NCBI GenBank assembly: GCA_964490835.1
Contig: CAZBEA010000004.1
Location: 1-40,993 of the forward strand
DNA from: CAZBEA01 sp964490835
GTDB lineage: Bacteria > Patescibacteriota > Microgenomatia > Levybacterales > GWA1-39-11
Reading direction: 5' to 3'
DNA: 40,993 bases
Shown here: in pieces, positions 30,207-38,401 of the stretch
Numbering within the stretch: the stretch's first letter is position 1
Layout: every line of letters starts with the position of its first letter
Notes under the pieces: generated by a model
The model's database searches: none
Told to the model about the DNA's origin: nothing
Seen by the model: the letters and a program-made list of their open reading frames with translations, nothing else
Program-made: the position numbers and the translations under genes

Positions 30207-31023
30207 CTATATAACTTCTCCAGGCATTCTGTGCACCCATGAGTCTATCCACATCAAAAGACAGTGTTCCTTCATTATCTACAATAGGAGGTTCACATGT
30301 TATCACAGCAAACATTGTTGTAATATCATGCCTTAAAAGGTCTAACACATTTCCCACCATAGGAAATTCATCCACGTATCCAATTAATGCGACTGTTTGA
30401 TTGGATAGGACATTTCCCGTTAAACCCTTCCAGTTTTTAATCTGCTGTCCATCAACTCCTTTAAATGCTTGATGAGCAGTTAATAAATATCCAATTCGCT
30501 CAATTGCATTAAATTGTCGAGCCAACCCCTGACTTCTGTCTCCGTGGACTACGGTTTCATATATCTGTTTTAAAATCGCTCCCTCCTCTGGATCCTTCAC
30601 ATGTCTTGCCAGAAGCCTTTCAAAAACTGTTGTTTCTTCTTGTCTGTGAATATCGAGTTTTTTATCATGGGAAATATCACCTATTCCCCCAACGTCATCC
30701 TTAATCTCACCGAAGTCATGAATTCTTGAAGCAACTCTCAGCGTCATTTTTTCCTGTGGAGTTGTTACTACTTCCCCTCGATCATTACAAATAACAAATT
30801 GCATCGCAACATCCTCAGTTGAATAAGCATGACCCAAAGACAAAACATCAATTCCCAATAATCCCACCCACTCCTCTATCGGTTCTCCTGTCATAAATCG
30901 TTCATATCTTGGAGTCGTTGTAAGAAATGCTTGATGTGCCTCTTCTATAGCATTGATTCCGGGAAAAAAATGTTCAACATCAAATAATTCACCGGATGGT
31001 ATAGGAATTTCTGCCTTATTCAT
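30199..31023 (-). CDS. HD-like domain protein of unknown substrate
   Basis: A 274-residue soluble protein. RVASRIHDFGEI (96-107) supplies a His-Asp pair (102-103), with His 65 in SLGHAYS before it and later His/Asp residues in GDISHDKKLDIH and VVHGD, a spacing compatible with HD-superfamily metal phosphohydrolases. The helical C-terminal half includes IERIGYLLTAHQAF. I cannot assign a subfamily or substrate. Its ATG overlaps the end of the preceding P-loop kinase gene by 8 bases, so the two are translationally coupled and likely act on the same nucleotide or cofactor. No membrane segments. The end overlaps the flavoprotein gene on the other strand. Confidence 0.5.
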   Translation of the reverse strand: MNKAEIPIPSGELFDVEHFFPGINAIEEAHQAFLTTTPRYERFMTGEPIEEWVGLLGIDVLSLGHAYSTEDVAMQFVICNDRGEVVTTPQEKMTLRVASRIHDFGEIKDDVGGIGDISHDKKLDIHRQEETTVFERLLARHVKDPEEGAILKQIYETVVHGDRSQGLARQFNAIERIGYLLTAHQAFKGVDGQQIKNWKGLTGNVLSNQTVALIGYVDEFPMVGNVLDLLRHDITTMFAVITCEPPIVDNEGTLSFDVDRLMGAQNAWRSYIAN

Positions 31024-31546
31024 ATTTATTAATAATCTCTGTAACTTTTTTTATTCTATCTTCTAGACTTCCACTTATTAGACTGTATTCTATATTTTTT
31101 TCTTTCAAGAATTCAAGATATACTTTATGAACTTTCATTCTAAAATTATTATCTTCATCCCGAACTAAATCCTTCTCATAAGGCACTTCTGAGGGATCAA
31201 GAATTACAAGATGCGTATAGGTAGGAATCCATTCGCTTACCCTGGAATGAAGGGTTTGGGCCCCATCCACATCTCCACCTGCATGCGTATAAATAATCGG
31301 ACAAATAACTGACCTGTCACAAATTACAATCCTACCATTCATTTTCTTTTCGGTCTCAATGACAAGATCCTGAATATTTTTTTGATCTTGAAACGAAAAT
31401 CTATCGTTAGATTTACTTTTAATAAAATACTCTCTTGCAACTTCATTGATAAAAACATAATCGGTGAATATATTTTTCAACTCATCCAAAATTGTGGTTT
31501 TACCAACACAACTGGTACCAATCAGTGCGATTTTTACAGAGTTCAC
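31016..31546 (-). CDS. P-loop AAA_28/NadR-type nucleotide kinase-like protein
   Basis: The 176-residue protein starts with a GTG codon at 31546. Walker A is GTSCVGKT (10-17). It then has NEVAREYF near 34-41 and IVICDRSVICPIIY near 73-86 (Walker-B-like VICDRS), and an LVILDPSEVPYEKDLVRDED lid region near 113-132. This pattern resembles the AAA_28 group related to the ribosylnicotinamide-kinase part of NadR. The substrate is unknown: a nucleoside or a cofactor precursor is the reasonable guess. It is coupled to the HD-like gene downstream, and a TATTAT box sits 7 bases before the GTG, implying a leaderless start. Confidence 0.72.
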   Translation of the reverse strand: MNSVKIALIGTSCVGKTTILDELKNIFTDYVFINEVAREYFIKSKSNDRFSFQDQKNIQDLVIETEKKMNGRIVICDRSVICPIIYTHAGGDVDGAQTLHSRVSEWIPTYTHLVILDPSEVPYEKDLVRDEDNNFRMKVHKVYLEFLKEKNIEYSLISGSLEDRIKKVTEIINKYE

Positions 31547-31553
31547 AGATAGA

Positions 31554-31559
31554 ATAATA
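31554..31559 (-). promoter_or_regulatory. leaderless promoter of the kinase/HD pair
   Basis: TATTAT lies 7 bases before the GTG start in the 29-base gap after mazG. The -35 is not convincing. The position matches the other leaderless promoters of the window and supports the GTG start. Confidence 0.45.
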
Positions 31560-31575
31560 TCACGAAGTAAAAGAA

Positions 31576-31905
31576 TTATTCAGATTTTTCTTCTTCAAGT
31601 TTCTGTTCTAAAAGATGCATATTTTCAAGAAATGATTCTTTCAAATCGATTTCGTATTTATCGGCCAGAATTATTACCGACCAGAGACAATCCGATAACT
31701 CGTGGGAGAACATATGTTTGGTGTCGGGATTGGCTTCTCGTGTTCCATCAAGCATCATGGTTGTCTTCACCAAATCCCCAACGTCGTGAACAAATCCTAA
31801 GACCAAATCTTTTCTCTCCCATTTTTTACCGTATTTTCTTTCTTCAAGCTCGTCATATAGCTTTCTGATTCTTCGTGCTTTTTCAATTGCTTCGTCAAAT
31901 GTCAT
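31576..31905 (-). CDS. MazG-like nucleotide pyrophosphohydrolase
   Basis: A 109-residue all-helical protein resembling single-domain MazG/dUTPase-superfamily enzymes, which hydrolyse non-canonical NTPs to NMP and pyrophosphate. The motif HDVGDLVKTTM (about 40-50) is in the place of EExGEL, and HELSDCLWSVIILADKYEIDL (67-87) in the place of ExxDxLxxLxxLA, so metal-binding acids are partly conserved. The substrate is unknown. It starts 2 bases after the RNase J stop, with a strong GGAGG eight bases before the ATG. Downstream genes in this genome thus use Shine-Dalgarno sequences. Confidence 0.72.
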   Translation of the reverse strand: MTFDEAIEKARRIRKLYDELEERKYGKKWERKDLVLGFVHDVGDLVKTTMMLDGTREANPDTKHMFSHELSDCLWSVIILADKYEIDLKESFLENMHLLEQKLEEEKSE

Positions 31906-31907
31906 AG

Positions 31908-33554
31908 TTACACCTCCAATACCACAGGGATTATCAATGGCTCCCTACCCTCTTTGTATAATATTTCTTCAGCAAATTTTTGAATCGTCTTTCTGAAAAT
32001 AAGAATATTACTATTTTTATCACCCGGAGAAATTTTCATATTCCTTATTTTTTCATAGATTTGAGATTCAAATTTACCTTTATCGCCGAATACAAATCCC
32101 TTGGGAATAATTGTCGGTCTATCAATAATTTTTCTTTCTTCACTATCAACTTCGGCAATAATCACAATAAGACCTTCATTTGCAATTTTTATCCTGTCAT
32201 GAATAATAAACGTGTCCAACTCCTCACCGCTTATCTGATCAACATAGACATTAGATCCCGGAACTTTTTTTCCAACCCTAAATCCTTCTTCAAAAAATTC
32301 TATTGGCTGATTATTTTCAACCAATATTACCTTATCAGGACTATGCCCAAGACCTTGTGCAATATCACGATACTTTGTCATATGACGGTATGTTCCGCCG
32401 ATGGGAAAAAGAAACTTTGGGTTAGTGAGTGAAATGAGCAACTCAAGATCCGTCTGACTACCGTGGCCCGAGACATGAAAAATATCGGTCATTTTTGAGA
32501 TAACGACTCTTGCATTTTTTTTGGATAACGTATCAACAAGAGAATTAATCGCAACTTCATTTCCGGGAATTGGGTCCGCTGAAAATATAACCGTATCACC
32601 TTTACCTATCGTGATATCGTCACGTTCGTTATTGGCAATTCTTACTAGCCCAGATTCAACCTGTCCCTGACTCCCTGCAAGAAGAATGAGAACTTTTGAA
32701 GGATCCATTCGAAGAACATCTTTTGGTTTTACTTCAATGTTATCGGGGAATTTCATATATCCCAATTTTTTACCGATGTCTTTTGTCTTAATAAATGACC
32801 TTCCTACAAAACATACTTTCCTTCCATATTTTTGAGCAGTATCAATTGCTTGATTCATTCTGGATAAGTTGGAGGAAAATGTAGTAATAAAGACCTTACC
32901 TTTCGTACGTCTTACTTCCTCATCAAAACTTTCAGAGATAACTTTTTCGGACGGCGCATGCCCTGGCCGTTCTGCACCCAAACAATCCGATAAAAGACAG
33001 AGAATTCCTTCATCTCCGGCCTTTGCAATTCTCCGCAAATCAGATGCTTGCCCATCGACCGGTGTGAAATCAAATTTATAATCACTGCCATGATAGATAT
33101 TCCCTACGGGGGTTTTTATGAAAATATGAGATGTGTCGATAATCGAATGTGTAACACGGATAAAGGTAGATGAAAAAAGTCCCAATCTTAATTCCTGTCC
33201 AAATTCGATAACCTGCACCCTTTGACGTGTCCCGAATTCACTTAACTTTTCATTTGCAAGAGCCGCTGTAAGACGTGAGGCATAAATCGGAAATTCAGGG
33301 AGAGAAGGAAGAATAAAAGGAAGAGCACCGATATGATCTTCGTGTCCGTGTGTGAGCAGCATTCCAACAATTTTTTTAGATGTCTTTTTAAGGTATGTAA
33401 CATCGGGAATCTCAAGATCTACACCCGGCATGGTATCGTCAACAAACCCAATCCCACAGTCAACAATCAGAATCTCCTGTCCATATTCATAGACATACAT
33501 ATTCCTGGTAACTGTTCCAATCCCGCCTAGCGGGATAATTCTTAATGGTTCCAT
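31908..33554 (-). CDS. rnj: ribonuclease J
   Basis: Metallo-beta-lactamase/beta-CASP RNase with 5'-to-3' exo- and endonuclease activity in mRNA decay and rRNA maturation. The 548-residue protein has the zinc motif THGHEDHIGALP (68-79), GSDYKFDFTPVDG, LLSDCLGAERPG, the beta-CASP signature VSGHGSQTDLE near 370, and the C-terminal domain to residue 548. The usual Glu of GGxxEIGKN is replaced by Thr (GGIGTVTRNM). It is first in a transcript with mazG. TATAAT 8 bases before the ATG gives a leaderless start. With PNPase nearby it is the likely core of RNA turnover. Confidence 0.95.
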   Translation of the reverse strand: MEPLRIIPLGGIGTVTRNMYVYEYGQEILIVDCGIGFVDDTMPGVDLEIPDVTYLKKTSKKIVGMLLTHGHEDHIGALPFILPSLPEFPIYASRLTAALANEKLSEFGTRQRVQVIEFGQELRLGLFSSTFIRVTHSIIDTSHIFIKTPVGNIYHGSDYKFDFTPVDGQASDLRRIAKAGDEGILCLLSDCLGAERPGHAPSEKVISESFDEEVRRTKGKVFITTFSSNLSRMNQAIDTAQKYGRKVCFVGRSFIKTKDIGKKLGYMKFPDNIEVKPKDVLRMDPSKVLILLAGSQGQVESGLVRIANNERDDITIGKGDTVIFSADPIPGNEVAINSLVDTLSKKNARVVISKMTDIFHVSGHGSQTDLELLISLTNPKFLFPIGGTYRHMTKYRDIAQGLGHSPDKVILVENNQPIEFFEEGFRVGKKVPGSNVYVDQISGEELDTFIIHDRIKIANEGLIVIIAEVDSEERKIIDRPTIIPKGFVFGDKGKFESQIYEKIRNMKISPGDKNSNILIFRKTIQKFAEEILYKEGREPLIIPVVLEV

Positions 33555-33562
33555 AGTGTTAA

Positions 33563-33568
33563 ATTATA
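33563..33568 (-). promoter_or_regulatory. leaderless promoter of rnj-mazG
   Basis: A perfect TATAAT is followed by eight bases and the rnj ATG. The upstream 40 bases are very AT-rich and hold no good -35. It lies in the 55-base gap after the lon-like stop. Confidence 0.6.
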
Positions 33569-33609
33569 AATCAAAAAATATAAATAATACCTTCTATTTT
33601 TGTATGAAA

Positions 33610-34674
33610 TTACCATTGAGGAATAAATTCTTTCGCATTTTCGCGATTCAAAACAAATTGTGTATTTGGCTCAATTTGCCCCATCAACATGTAATATACA
33701 ACTTTTCTCACAACCCCTGAAATGACCCGTTGCACTCCACGGATTCCGGGGTCATACCCAAGAGGGCGGATGATAAATTCCTCCCACACACTCTCATCTA
33801 TTATAAAATCCTTTTCAGTCAGCCCAGCTTCTTTCATAGCTTGAGGTAGAGTAAAGGTCTTTGCAATCATTGTCTTTTCCTGATCAGTGTACGATGGCAT
33901 CTGAATAACCTCAAGTCTGTCTATTACAGCAGTCGAAATGTCTTTCGTATTATTTGATGTTGCAATAAACAACACCTGTGATAAGTCGACCGGAAAGTCA
34001 ATAAAATGATCAACAAATGCCTTATTTTGGTTCGGATCAAGGAGCTCAACCAGTACACCCATAATATCTGCTCTTGCATCAGCACTTACCCTATCTATTT
34101 CATCGAGCAGTATCACGGGGTTTTTCACCCCCGACTGCTTGAGTGCTTTTATAACCATCCCCGGTTCTGCATCGGGTGAAAGACGAGATTTACCCCTGAG
34201 CTGTGCCGCACTTCCAAGACCTCCGAAGGGAATTCTGACAATTCTTCTTCCCATTGCCTCGGCAATTGAATATGCGATGGTTGTTTTACCTACACCGGCA
34301 AGTCCGACAAGTGAAAGAATCGGGGCTTTTGCATGGAATTGACGAGCGTTCTCACCCATGCGCGTCTTCACCATGATCATAATTGCAAGATATTCTAAGA
34401 TTTTTGATTTTACTTCATTGAGCCCGAAATGATTCTTATCGAGAATCTCTTTTGCATGCGCAAGATCGAGAACGTCCTGTGTAATTTTGTTCCAAGGAAG
34501 AGCACATACCCAATTTACATAGCGAGAAATAGTGTCGTATTCGGCGTAAAAATTTGCATCACTCTTGATGATCTTGAGCCTTCCAATCATCGCTTTTACG
34601 TTATCAAGAAGCTCGCTGGGAAGAGTCGTTTTTTGAATTAAATTCTCAAGCTTTTGAATTTGAGAATCATTTGT
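33610..34674 (-). CDS. Lon-type AAA+ ATPase without protease domain (5' end in gap)
   Basis: About 354 residues are visible; the start is lost in the scaffold gap. The part seen has the Lon middle helices (LPSELLDNVKAMI ... WVCALPWNKIT), then DKNHFGLNEVKSKILEYLA just before the AAA+ core. Walker A is GLAGVGKTT, Walker B is VILLDEIDRV, sensor 1 is IATSNN and sensor 2 is GIRGVQRVI: all as in Lon. The chain ends EFIPQW where Lon would read a FLGxPxY-like hinge into the Ser-Lys protease domain. Only 55 bases remain before rnj, so the protease domain is absent, not frameshifted. It may act as an unfoldase or chaperone, or as a regulator. Confidence 0.85.
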   Translation of the reverse strand, partial: TNDSQIQKLENLIQKTTLPSELLDNVKAMIGRLKIIKSDANFYAEYDTISRYVNWVCALPWNKITQDVLDLAHAKEILDKNHFGLNEVKSKILEYLAIMIMVKTRMGENARQFHAKAPILSLVGLAGVGKTTIAYSIAEAMGRRIVRIPFGGLGSAAQLRGKSRLSPDAEPGMVIKALKQSGVKNPVILLDEIDRVSADARADIMGVLVELLDPNQNKAFVDHFIDFPVDLSQVLFIATSNNTKDISTAVIDRLEVIQMPSYTDQEKTMIAKTFTLPQAMKEAGLTEKDFIIDESVWEEFIIRPLGYDPGIRGVQRVISGVVRKVVYYMLMGQIEPNTQFVLNRENAKEFIPQW

Positions 34675-34774
34675 NNNNNNNNNNNNNNNNNNNNNNNNNN
34701 NNNNNNNNNNNNNNNNNNNNNNNNNNNNNNNNNNNNNNNNNNNNNNNNNNNNNNNNNNNNNNNNNNNNNNNNNN
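34675..34774. other. scaffold gap of unknown size between pnp and lon-like gene
   Basis: One hundred Ns with no shared sequence on the two sides, so real sequence is missing. The right flank holds a 15-base direct repeat 39 bases apart (34775-34789, 34814-34828) inside the pnp tail, a likely cause of the assembly break. The end of pnp and the start of the lon-like gene are both lost. Confidence 0.9.
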
Positions 34775-34828
34775 CCACGATCGCTTCTAAATCCTCCACT
34801 GCGTCTGTCTCCACCACGATCGCTTCTA
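34775..34828 (-). repeat. 39-base tandem repeat unit in the pnp tail
   Basis: A 15-base sequence starting CCACGATCGC occurs at 34775-34789 and again at 34814-34828. The period is 39 bases, or 13 residues of the Arg/Gly/Asp-rich tail. Copy number cannot be known because the gap follows. Confidence 0.65.
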
Positions 34829-36975
34829 TAATCTCCACCCCTTCTTTCTCGACTTTCCGTTCGGACCTCTTTTACCTCTTCTCCTTCATTACCAAATTTC
34901 ATGGAAAGATTAATTCTCCCCTGATCATCGATTTCTTTAACTCTAACTTTCACTGCCTGCCCAATTTCGACAACATCACCCGGATCTTTTACATAGTCCT
35001 GAGACATTTCAGAAACATGAACCATTCCCTCTTTTCCTGGAAGAATTTCAACGAAGGCACCAAACGAAAGCATACGCTTTACTGTTCCATCAAAAACTTC
35101 ACCAGGTTTTACCTCATGAGTTAATGCTTCAACCATTTCCATTGCTTTTTGTACTGCTTCCTCATCAACGGCCGAAATACTGACACTTCCATCATCTTCT
35201 ATATCTACCTGAGCACCGGATGTCGCAATAATATTTTTAATAATCTTTCCACCCGATCCGATAACCGCTCCAATTTTTTCAGGATCGATTTGCATCATTT
35301 TAATTTTCGGCGCATATTCTGAAACTTCTTTTCGTGCCTCAGGAATTGCAGAAAGCAGAACATCAAGAATCTTGAGTCTTGCGTCCCTGGCTCTTGTGAA
35401 CACTTCTCCAATCATATCCTCAGTAAGCCCGTCAATTTTTACATCAAGTTGGATTGCCGTAATTCCATTTTTAGTCCCTGCAACTTTAAAATCCATATCT
35501 CCTGAAAAATCTTCAAGACCGATAATATCAGTCAAAACTACATGCGACTTTTCATCTGTAATAAGACCCATTGCGATTCCTGCTACAGGTTCTGAAATTG
35601 GAACTCCTGCATCCATAAGTGCTAGTGTTGAACCACAAACAGACGCCATTGATGTAGATCCGTTAGAGGACATGACTTCGCTTACCACGCGAATTGTGTA
35701 AGGGAATTTTTCCTCAGATGGGATGACTGCTTCAAGTGCACGCTCGGCAAGCGCACCGTGTCCTATTTCTCGTCGTGAAGGTGATCCGATCCTTCCCGTT
35801 TCACCAACAGAATACGGTGGAAATGAGTAGTGGTGCATATATCTCTTTGTTTCCTCACCCTCTGGGCTTTCAATTAATTGTCCATACGCCGCAGAACCGA
35901 GTGTCGCAATTGAAAGCACTTGAGTTTGGCCTCTTTGGAACAGTCCTGAACCATGAACTCGAGGAATTAATTTTGCTTTTGCCGAAAGCGGACGAATTTC
36001 ATCGATCTTTCGTCCATCAATTCTTTTACCTTCTTTCAAAATCCTTTCTCGGACCGTTTTTTTGAATACATAGTCAACTGCTGCAAGGATTTTCTTCGGA
36101 TCTGCATCTTCTCCTTCAAGTTCGGCGATACTATCGGCAATTTTTCCTACTTCACCGGACACATCCTCAGGCAAATCTCCTTCGATCAGTGCATTAATTT
36201 TATCTTTGTACGATTTTTCAACTAAAGCCTTTATTTCTTCGATTGTTGTGTCTTTCTCAACTGTAATTTTTTCTTCTCCGACTTCTTTAACAAGTCCATT
36301 AATTCCCTCTACTATTTTTGCATTCCATTCTCGTGCCAACGCTACAGCATTTTTTGCGACATCCTCAGGAATTTGCTTAGCACCTGCCTCAATCATAAGA
36401 ACCTTACCTTCAGGTCCTGATGTAAGAACGATATCCAGGTCCAAAAGATCGTGTTCGTCACTGTTGGGGTTCACCAGTAATTCAACTCCGCCGTTTCCAA
36501 CTTCTTTCACAGCCCCAACTCGAACAGCTCCAACCGGACCTTTCCATGGAATCTTAGAAATTGCAAGCGCGGCTGATGTCGCAACAATTGAGAGAACATC
36601 CGGATCATTCTCTCCGTCGACTGACAAAACTGTCACAACAACTTGAATGTCTTTTTTTAGTTCTTTCGGAAAAAGCGGGCGAATGGACCGATCGATAAGC
36701 CTACCTGTTAAAATTGCCTCATCTGTCGGTCGACCTTCTCTTTTAACCCAACGGCTCCCTTTAATTCTACCTCCGGCATAGAGTCTTTCAACATATTCAA
36801 CAGACAGGGGAAAATAATCCAGCATTGTGTCGCGCTTACTCATCACAACAGTCGCAAGAACTGTCGTATCACCAAGGCGTGCCAAAACACTGGAAGTTGC
36901 AAGTTGTGCAAGTGTACCAGTTTCAAGAACGAGAGTTTTTCCGTTCAGGTCAAAGGAATATGAGGTTTGTTTCAT
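34775..36975 (-). CDS. pnp: polynucleotide phosphorylase (3' end in gap)
   Basis: Phosphorolytic 3'-to-5' exoribonuclease. About 733 residues are visible: first RNase PH domain (about 1-140), helical linker, second RNase PH domain (about 310-540, with RGQTQVLSIATLG and GDMDFKVAGT, whose Asp residues serve catalysis), KH domain (IGAVIGSGGKIIKNI), and S1 domain (GEVFDGTVKRMLSFGAFVEI). A tail rich in Arg, Gly, Asp and Ser (RGGDYRSDRGGDRRSGGFRS) runs into the gap. The start codon overlaps the rpsO stop (TAATG), the conserved rpsO-pnp arrangement. The apparent 1121-residue frame joining it to the Lon-like protein exists only because Ns were read through. Confidence 0.95.
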
Positions 36976-37247
36976 TACTTAACAGCGAGGCCAACTTTTT
37001 GTCCGATACCGTCAGCTCGTTTTTTATCCATTTTAGATAAGAAGTTAAAAAGTCTTCTTCTCTTTGAAAGCATATTTAATAGTCCTCGCCTGGAATGTTG
37101 ATCCTTTTGATGAATCTTTAAATGATCAGTAAGCTTTTGAATTTTGTGAGTAAGAAGTGCGATTTGCACTTCGGGACTTCCGGTGTCACCCTCTATTACT
37201 GCGTGATCACCTATAATTTTTGTTTTTTCGTCTTTTGTTAACGGCAT
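36975..37247 (-). CDS. rpsO: 30S ribosomal protein S15
   Basis: Primary 16S rRNA-binding protein of the small-subunit platform. The 90-residue chain starts MPLTKDEKTKIIGDHAVIEGDTGS, and includes the conserved DTGSPEVQIALLTHKI and the HxxDxHSRRGL-type segment (HQKDQHSRRGLLNMLSKRRRL). Full normal length. It is followed directly by pnp through a TAATG overlap. The extended -10 TGGTACAAT and a TTGCAA -35 give a clear promoter with the start 8 bases before the ATG. That leaves no leader for the S15 autoregulatory RNA structure known in E. coli. Confidence 0.97.
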   Translation of the reverse strand: MPLTKDEKTKIIGDHAVIEGDTGSPEVQIALLTHKIQKLTDHLKIHQKDQHSRRGLLNMLSKRRRLFNFLSKMDKKRADGIGQKVGLAVK

Positions 37248-37255
37248 AGTGAATT

Positions 37256-37284
37256 ATTGTACCAAATGAGTGTTTGCTTTGCAA
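37256..37284 (-). promoter_or_regulatory. leaderless promoter of rpsO-pnp
   Basis: TTGCAA (37279-37284), 17 bases, TACAAT (37256-37261) preceded by TGG, then eight bases to the rpsO ATG. It has both a recognisable -35 and the extended -10, making it the clearest leaderless promoter of the window. Confidence 0.65.
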
Positions 37285-37294
37285 TGAGAAGCTA

Positions 37295-38380
37295 TTAGTT
37301 GGTTTTGTCCCCTTTATAGATTTTTGGCACAAACCAATCGCTTGGAATTTTTTCTTTCTTTTCTTCTTTCACTGGTTGCTCTTCGGGGGCATCTACGATC
37401 TGCATATCATCCTGATCGGCAAGTACCATTTCTTCGGCCGGAGGCTGTTGCGGTAGATGTTGTGGCTTGAAACCGCTTTGGACATCCTGTCTTCTCGGCT
37501 CATCACGTCTATCATCTCGTCTTCTTTCGTCTCGTCTATTGTCATGTTTTCTGTCATCCCTCCTATTCTCGTTTTTATTATCAAACCTCACTAATTGCTC
37601 AAGGTTAGATTTTTGTTGAGGTCTGGGCATTTCTTTCTTTCTCTTTGCTCCCGCTCTCATCGCAACGCCTGTTACTTCGAAAGCAGCCGAGCTTGTTCTT
37701 TCAGAAGTAAAATTATGTGTTGCAGAAACGATACCATCAAGAAGATTTTGAGCAATATCAGGGTCAATAACTAGCCCATGCATAGTCATAATTTTTCCTG
37801 TTATTTCTGAAATCGATGAGAATGCTGGATCAACATATGTTACATCTGCACTCACATTTAAATCTTTAATATGGCTGTTTGAGATTACCACTATTTTGAC
37901 ACCGGCTTTACTATCAACAAACCCGGAAAGTTCATTTTGAGAAGTTATTCCAAGTGTAATAATAAGAGAAGGGACGCTTCCTTTTCGGATATATTCAACT
38001 TCGTTTTCATGAAATGTTATTCCATTTTCTTCAGCTATGAAGTTCACAAGAAGTTTTTTATTAGTCTCGTCTTTATCGTATGAGACTTTTTCAATTTCAC
38101 CTTCAACATATGGAACCGCAATCGTTAGTTTTCTAATTTTTCCATCAAACCTATCGCTAATCTTATCTACTCCAAACAAATTTGAATGTTCAACAAGAGG
38201 TGTGGTCTTAGAAACTATTTGGACATCTTTGCCGCTGGCTTTAAGCGATAAATATAATGCGAGTCCTGCCGAAATTACGTCTAAAGAATGACGTTCCGGA
38301 AGGACAATTCCAATCTCAGAGTTTTCAGAAAACAGCGCATTTAGACTGTCTCTATTTCTTAAAAAAATAATTTGGTCCAT
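37295..38380 (-). CDS. degenerate DHH/NrnA-like protein with Arg/Asp-rich tail
   Basis: A 361-residue protein. Residues 1-245 follow the NrnA/DHH-DHHA1 fold pattern: IGIVLPERHSLDVISAGLALYLSLKASGKDVQIVS in the place of the first DHH-family motif, VDPAFSSISEITGKIM, and GLVIDPDIAQNLLDGIVSATHNFTSERTSSAAFEVTGVAMRAGA near the DHHA1 part. The metal-binding Asp and His of active DHH enzymes are largely missing (no DHH triplet, no D-x-D in the first motif), so it is probably not a nuclease. Residues 270-299 are an Arg/Asp repeat (RRDERRRDDRRDEP), then a Pro/Gln/Glu tail. It sits between infB and rpsO, where active nrnA usually lies with rbfA and truB, both absent here. An RNA-binding role is inferred. 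Confidence 0.65.
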   Translation of the reverse strand: MDQIIFLRNRDSLNALFSENSEIGIVLPERHSLDVISAGLALYLSLKASGKDVQIVSKTTPLVEHSNLFGVDKISDRFDGKIRKLTIAVPYVEGEIEKVSYDKDETNKKLLVNFIAEENGITFHENEVEYIRKGSVPSLIITLGITSQNELSGFVDSKAGVKIVVISNSHIKDLNVSADVTYVDPAFSSISEITGKIMTMHGLVIDPDIAQNLLDGIVSATHNFTSERTSSAAFEVTGVAMRAGAKRKKEMPRPQQKSNLEQLVRFDNKNENRRDDRKHDNRRDERRRDDRRDEPRRQDVQSGFKPQHLPQQPPAEEMVLADQDDMQIVDAPEEQPVKEEKKEKIPSDWFVPKIYKGDKTN

Positions 38381-38401
38381 GTTATTAGAGTCCTATTAAA
38401 T

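Noticed and set aside
33610..36975. A single 1121-residue PNPase-Lon fusion protein
   Set aside because: The frame is continuous only because 100 Ns were translated as X. The gap size is unknown and the two halves are complete, separate families, so they are two genes interrupted by the gap.
37401..37620. CRISPR- or repeat-array-like pattern in the Arg/Asp-rich region
   Set aside because: The short repeats are codon-level repeats (Arg/Asp codons) within an open frame with irregular period and no spacers.
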